64,000 nucleotides of DNA from Brevibacillus brevis (GTDB taxonomy: Bacteria > Bacillota > Bacilli > Brevibacillales > Brevibacillaceae). Each line of letters opens with the position of its first letter. Position 1 is the stretch's first letter. Positions 61,580 through 64,000 of the stretch are shown here, in pieces. The DNA is taken from positions 2,264,501 to 2,328,500 of the forward strand of contig NZ_CP041767.1 in NCBI RefSeq assembly GCF_022026395.1, written 5' to 3'. Below the pieces are notes generated by a model. That model did not search any database, was not told where the DNA came from, and saw only the letters and a program-made list of their open reading frames with translations. Made by a program: the position numbers and the translations under genes.

Positions 61580-62641
61580 ATGAAATATGTGAATGTAGAC
61601 CTAGTAGAGCCAGGAGACATTTTGGCTCGAAGCATTTATACAAGCGAGGGTTTGACGCTCTTGCATGCAGGTGTCCAACTGACTGTCGGAATGATTAATA
61701 AATTGCGCCGGTTTGGCGTCACGATGCTAAGCATCAAAGACCCGCTGCTCGACGAAGTGAAAGAGCAGGAGGTCGTCACGGAGACCACTCGGAAGGACGC
61801 AATCCGCAATCTGTCACAAGCGATTTCGTGTGTGCAGTCCGGAAAAAACTTCGATGTCCGCGGCATTCAAAAATCAGTGGGAAGTATCATCGATGAAACC
61901 TTGAGAAATCGTCGTGTGCTCTTGAATCTGGGAGAAATTCGCACGACCGACAACGCTATGTACATTCATTCCTTGAATGTGTGCATGATGGCGACAGTAA
62001 TGGGCGTTGGATTAGGTTATAATACGGCTCAACTAAAAGAGCTCGCCATCGGCGCCCTCTTGCATGACATTGGAAAGCTGTCAGTCGACAAGGAAGCACC
62101 AGCATACAAAAAGAACAGCAAAACGAATCATCATACCTGGCTGGGCTTTGATCTGTTGCGTAAAAAACATGAGATGAGTATTGTGTCCGCACATGTCCCT
62201 TTGCAGCATCATGAATGGGTGGATGGTAGTGGGCAGCCACGAGGACTGACTGGCGATGAGATTCATGATTTCGCCAAGATTGTGGCGATTTGTAACTACT
62301 ATGACAATCTCATCTCGCCTTTTTCGGGGGAAGAAGAGACGTTGCCAGCGTATGAGGCTTGCGAAAAAGTCATGGGGCTTGCGGAGAAACGCTTCGATCA
62401 TAAAATGGTCATTCACTTTTTGCGCTCGATTGCCATGTACCCGACAGGAACCTCGCTTAAGCTGTCAACAGGCGAAATTGGTGTGATCATTGATCAAAAT
62501 AAAGGCTTGCCTTCGCGCCCAGTCGTTCGGGTTATTCGAAGAGACCAACAGGCGACTCGGCGGATGGTGGATGATCATGAGATTACGGACATTGATTTAA
62601 GTGAAAAGCCTACTATTTTTATCACGGCTGTCATGGACTAG
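61580..62641 (+). CDS. HD-GYP domain protein, GYP changed to GQP
   Basis: A 353-residue protein with an N-terminal region of about 100 residues (PilZ-adapter-like, beta-rich: GDILARSIYTSEGLTLLHAG) and a HD-GYP phosphodiesterase domain. HDIGK is intact near residue 161, and the second motif reads LQHHEWVDGSGQPRGLTGDE near 207-226, so the usual GYP is GQP. Metal ligands appear kept, so c-di-GMP hydrolysis is still likely. ATG 61580 has AGGAGGAAAG upstream. Confidence 0.9.
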   Translation: MKYVNVDLVEPGDILARSIYTSEGLTLLHAGVQLTVGMINKLRRFGVTMLSIKDPLLDEVKEQEVVTETTRKDAIRNLSQAISCVQSGKNFDVRGIQKSVGSIIDETLRNRRVLLNLGEIRTTDNAMYIHSLNVCMMATVMGVGLGYNTAQLKELAIGALLHDIGKLSVDKEAPAYKKNSKTNHHTWLGFDLLRKKHEMSIVSAHVPLQHHEWVDGSGQPRGLTGDEIHDFAKIVAICNYYDNLISPFSGEEETLPAYEACEKVMGLAEKRFDHKMVIHFLRSIAMYPTGTSLKLSTGEIGVIIDQNKGLPSRPVVRVIRRDQQATRRMVDDHEITDIDLSEKPTIFITAVMD

Positions 62642-62660
62642 CGCATTGAAAGATTAGGAC

Positions 62661-62733
62661 TCCCTATCAGGGAATATCCCTACCAAGATCAGGGAATACC
62701 CCTACATACACGTAGGGCCCACAGGGCTACAAT
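62661..62733 (+). promoter_or_regulatory. Phased palindromes and -10 box before the stress-protein gene
   Basis: ATCAGGGAATATCCCTAC (62666-62683) and ATCAGGGAATACCCCTAC (62688-62705) are 22 bp apart, two helical turns. A degraded third copy (GTAGGGCCCAC) follows. TACAAT at 62728-62733 is a likely -10 with no -35, so an activator is expected. The core GGG-N4-CCC with TA at the ends resembles the NreC-type nitrate/oxygen response site. Confidence 0.6.
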
Positions 62734-62804
62734 GAAATCAAGGCAGATGGATACATAGAGCTACACCGCATTTGCCAGATGAAAAAGAGGAAGGACGTGT
62801 CATT

Positions 62805-63671
62805 ATGTCCCGCATTCTAGTTCCTGTTGATTTCTCAGCGCAGTCCATTCAGGCTGTCCGCTTCGCGCTGGCCTACGCCAAAAATAAGCATGATATCACA
62901 TTGCTTCATGCCATCTCTCCGTTCCCTTCACGCAATGTTGTCAGAAGGTTGGGACGAGATGTCGTAGAAGATTATCAATTGGATGAAGCAAGAGAAGATC
63001 TGAAGAAATTTCTGGCGATCGTAGAAGAAGCAGGTATCACGTATGAATTGGAGATTGAATTCGGAGAGCCGCATGAAGTCATTGCCAAGCACGCTGCGAA
63101 TGACTATGCCGCCATCGTAATGGGAACACACGGCTACGGCCGCATTACAGGCTTCCTGTTGCAAAGCGTCAGCTATCCGACACTCCATGATGTCAAAGTT
63201 CCGGTTTTCCTCATTGCAGAGGAGACAGATGAGAGCCGCTTCCCTTGGAACAAAGTACTCATTGCAGTAGATGGTTCCGATCATTCGATGGAAGCTGCGA
63301 AAAAAGCCATTGAGATGAGTCAGCACCTCCCAGATGTATCGTATACGCTTTTGTCCGTTGTCATCCCACCAGTCACATATGCAGGTGTATATGGCGTAGG
63401 CTGGGATAACATGAATACACTCGAAGGTTGGGGACGTGAATCGTTAAAACCTTGCGAGGAGATGCTTGAAGCTGCATCGCTTCCTTTTGAAAGCAAGGTC
63501 GTGGTCGGAGATCCAGCGACTGTGATCCGCCAGACCGCTGAAGAAATCGATGCTGGACTGGTTGTGCTTGGTCATCATGGCCAAGGTGCAGTCGCAGGTA
63601 CGCTGCTCGGCAGTGTGACATTTAAAACGATTCATCGTACGAAAACACCACTCCTCATTGTGAAAACATAG
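62805..63671 (+). CDS. Tandem universal stress protein
   Basis: A 288-residue protein with two UspA domains. The first has SRILVPVDFSAQSIQAVRFA and VMGTHGYGRITGFLLQSVSY; the second has NKVLIAVDGSDHSMEAAKKA and VLGHHGQGAVAGTLLGSVTF. The G-x2-G-x9-G(S/T) pattern for ATP binding is clearest in the second domain. ATG 62805 has AGAGGAAGGA upstream. Its promoter carries the phased palindromes, so expression is likely linked to respiration or oxygen state. Monocistronic, with a terminator. Confidence 0.92.
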   Translation: MSRILVPVDFSAQSIQAVRFALAYAKNKHDITLLHAISPFPSRNVVRRLGRDVVEDYQLDEAREDLKKFLAIVEEAGITYELEIEFGEPHEVIAKHAANDYAAIVMGTHGYGRITGFLLQSVSYPTLHDVKVPVFLIAEETDESRFPWNKVLIAVDGSDHSMEAAKKAIEMSQHLPDVSYTLLSVVIPPVTYAGVYGVGWDNMNTLEGWGRESLKPCEEMLEAASLPFESKVVVGDPATVIRQTAEEIDAGLVVLGHHGQGAVAGTLLGSVTFKTIHRTKTPLLIVKT

Positions 63672-63683
63672 CATTTTACTAGA

Positions 63684-63717
63684 AAAAGCTGTCCGTTTGG
63701 TGGACAGCTTTTTTGCT
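63684..63717 (+). terminator. Intrinsic terminator
   Basis: AAAAAGCTGTCC pairs with GGACAGCTTTTTT around GTTTGGT. Confidence 0.9.
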
Positions 63718-63731
63718 TGGTCGTATGTCTC

Positions 63732-64000
63732 TTACGATAGCGTTTGCGCCTGCTTGTGTTCGAGAAGTTGGTTAGCTCCATCTTGTGTTACTTCCGCCGA
63801 ATCCCACTTGATTTGCTTACATCCCCATGCAGCGAGCAGAAGGATGACAGATGCAATCAGAAATACCGTAATCAACGAAGTCATCTGCATGAGCGGACCT
63901 GCTGCAAAGGAACCGACCATCATGAGTCCGACCATGAGCGGTGAGATCGTTCCATTCACCCTTCCGATATATGCTTCATCCACGAGCTTGATCATGAACA
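63732..64000 (-). CDS. MFS transporter, C-terminal part only
   Basis: The last 89 codons are in the window; the gene begins beyond 64000. YIGRVNGTISPLMVGLMMVG and SFAAGPLMQMTSLITVFLIA are the closing helices of a DHA3-like (macrolide-efflux-type) major facilitator. The end is a charged tail (QLLEHKQAQTLS). Substrate is unknown. Confidence 0.8.
   Translation of the reverse strand, partial: FMIKLVDEAYIGRVNGTISPLMVGLMMVGSFAAGPLMQMTSLITVFLIASVILLLAAWGCKQIKWDSAEVTQDGANQLLEHKQAQTLS

Overview
The window reads as chromosome of an endospore-forming, Gram-positive Bacillota of the Brevibacillus / Paenibacillaceae type. The evidence is strong AGGAGG-type ribosome sites, several TTG and GTG starts, an alpha/beta-type small acid-soluble spore protein, a Spo0E-like phosphatase, a Cys/His-rich repetitive coat-like protein, a type-B RNase P RNA, a PrsA-like lipoprotein, an SLH-domain wall protein and a LytS/LytR pair. 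The genus is inferred from overall gene character, not from an alignment.

Layout. Positions 1-29 kb are ordinary housekeeping and accessory metabolism: a glyoxalase-fold protein under a palindromic operator, small enzymes, hutH behind a terminator-like leader hairpin, a strongly repetitive coat-like protein, uvsE, an MHYT-PAS-GGDEF-EAL c-di-GMP enzyme, an APC amino-acid permease preceded by a 47-residue membrane peptide, an M20 amidohydrolase with two membrane proteins (DUF3100 plus a small partner), an ABC ATPase, a PrsA-like lipoprotein, class I fumarase, an amidohydrolase, a LysM protein, an MDR transporter, a SASP, yfkAB and a DUF1385 protein. At 29.6-32.8 kb lies an AT-rich islet with a Roco (LRR-Roc-COR) GTPase followed by a truncated methyltransferase. 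From 32.8 to 39.1 kb come a gamma-carbonic-anhydrase-like protein, a HesB-like protein, rnpB, the SLH protein, and a flavin monooxygenase with its MarR-family regulator; these last two share three copies of one 18-bp operator.

From 39.2 to 46.9 kb the DNA is AT-rich and broken. It holds a Spo0E-like gene with a damaged start, a secreted protein overlapping a lipoprotein gene, and remains of a polymorphic toxin locus: a HINT pretoxin fragment broken by a 13-bp tandem duplication, two toxin tails each joined to an intact probable immunity gene, a TetR-nitroreductase module, an MFS fragment and IS-end-like inverted repeats.

From 46.9 to 64 kb the region is again orderly: a molybdopterin oxidoreductase, an alpha/beta hydrolase, nupC with a terminator placed almost at its transcription start, asnB, LytS/LytR followed by DUF485 and two sodium:solute symporters with a cre-like site, a patatin-like protein, an HD-GYP protein, and a universal stress protein preceded by palindromes spaced 22 bp apart. 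The strongest candidates for follow-up are the Roco islet, the decaying toxin-immunity locus, the phased palindromes before the stress protein, and the three leader or operator devices (hutH, nupC, MarR).
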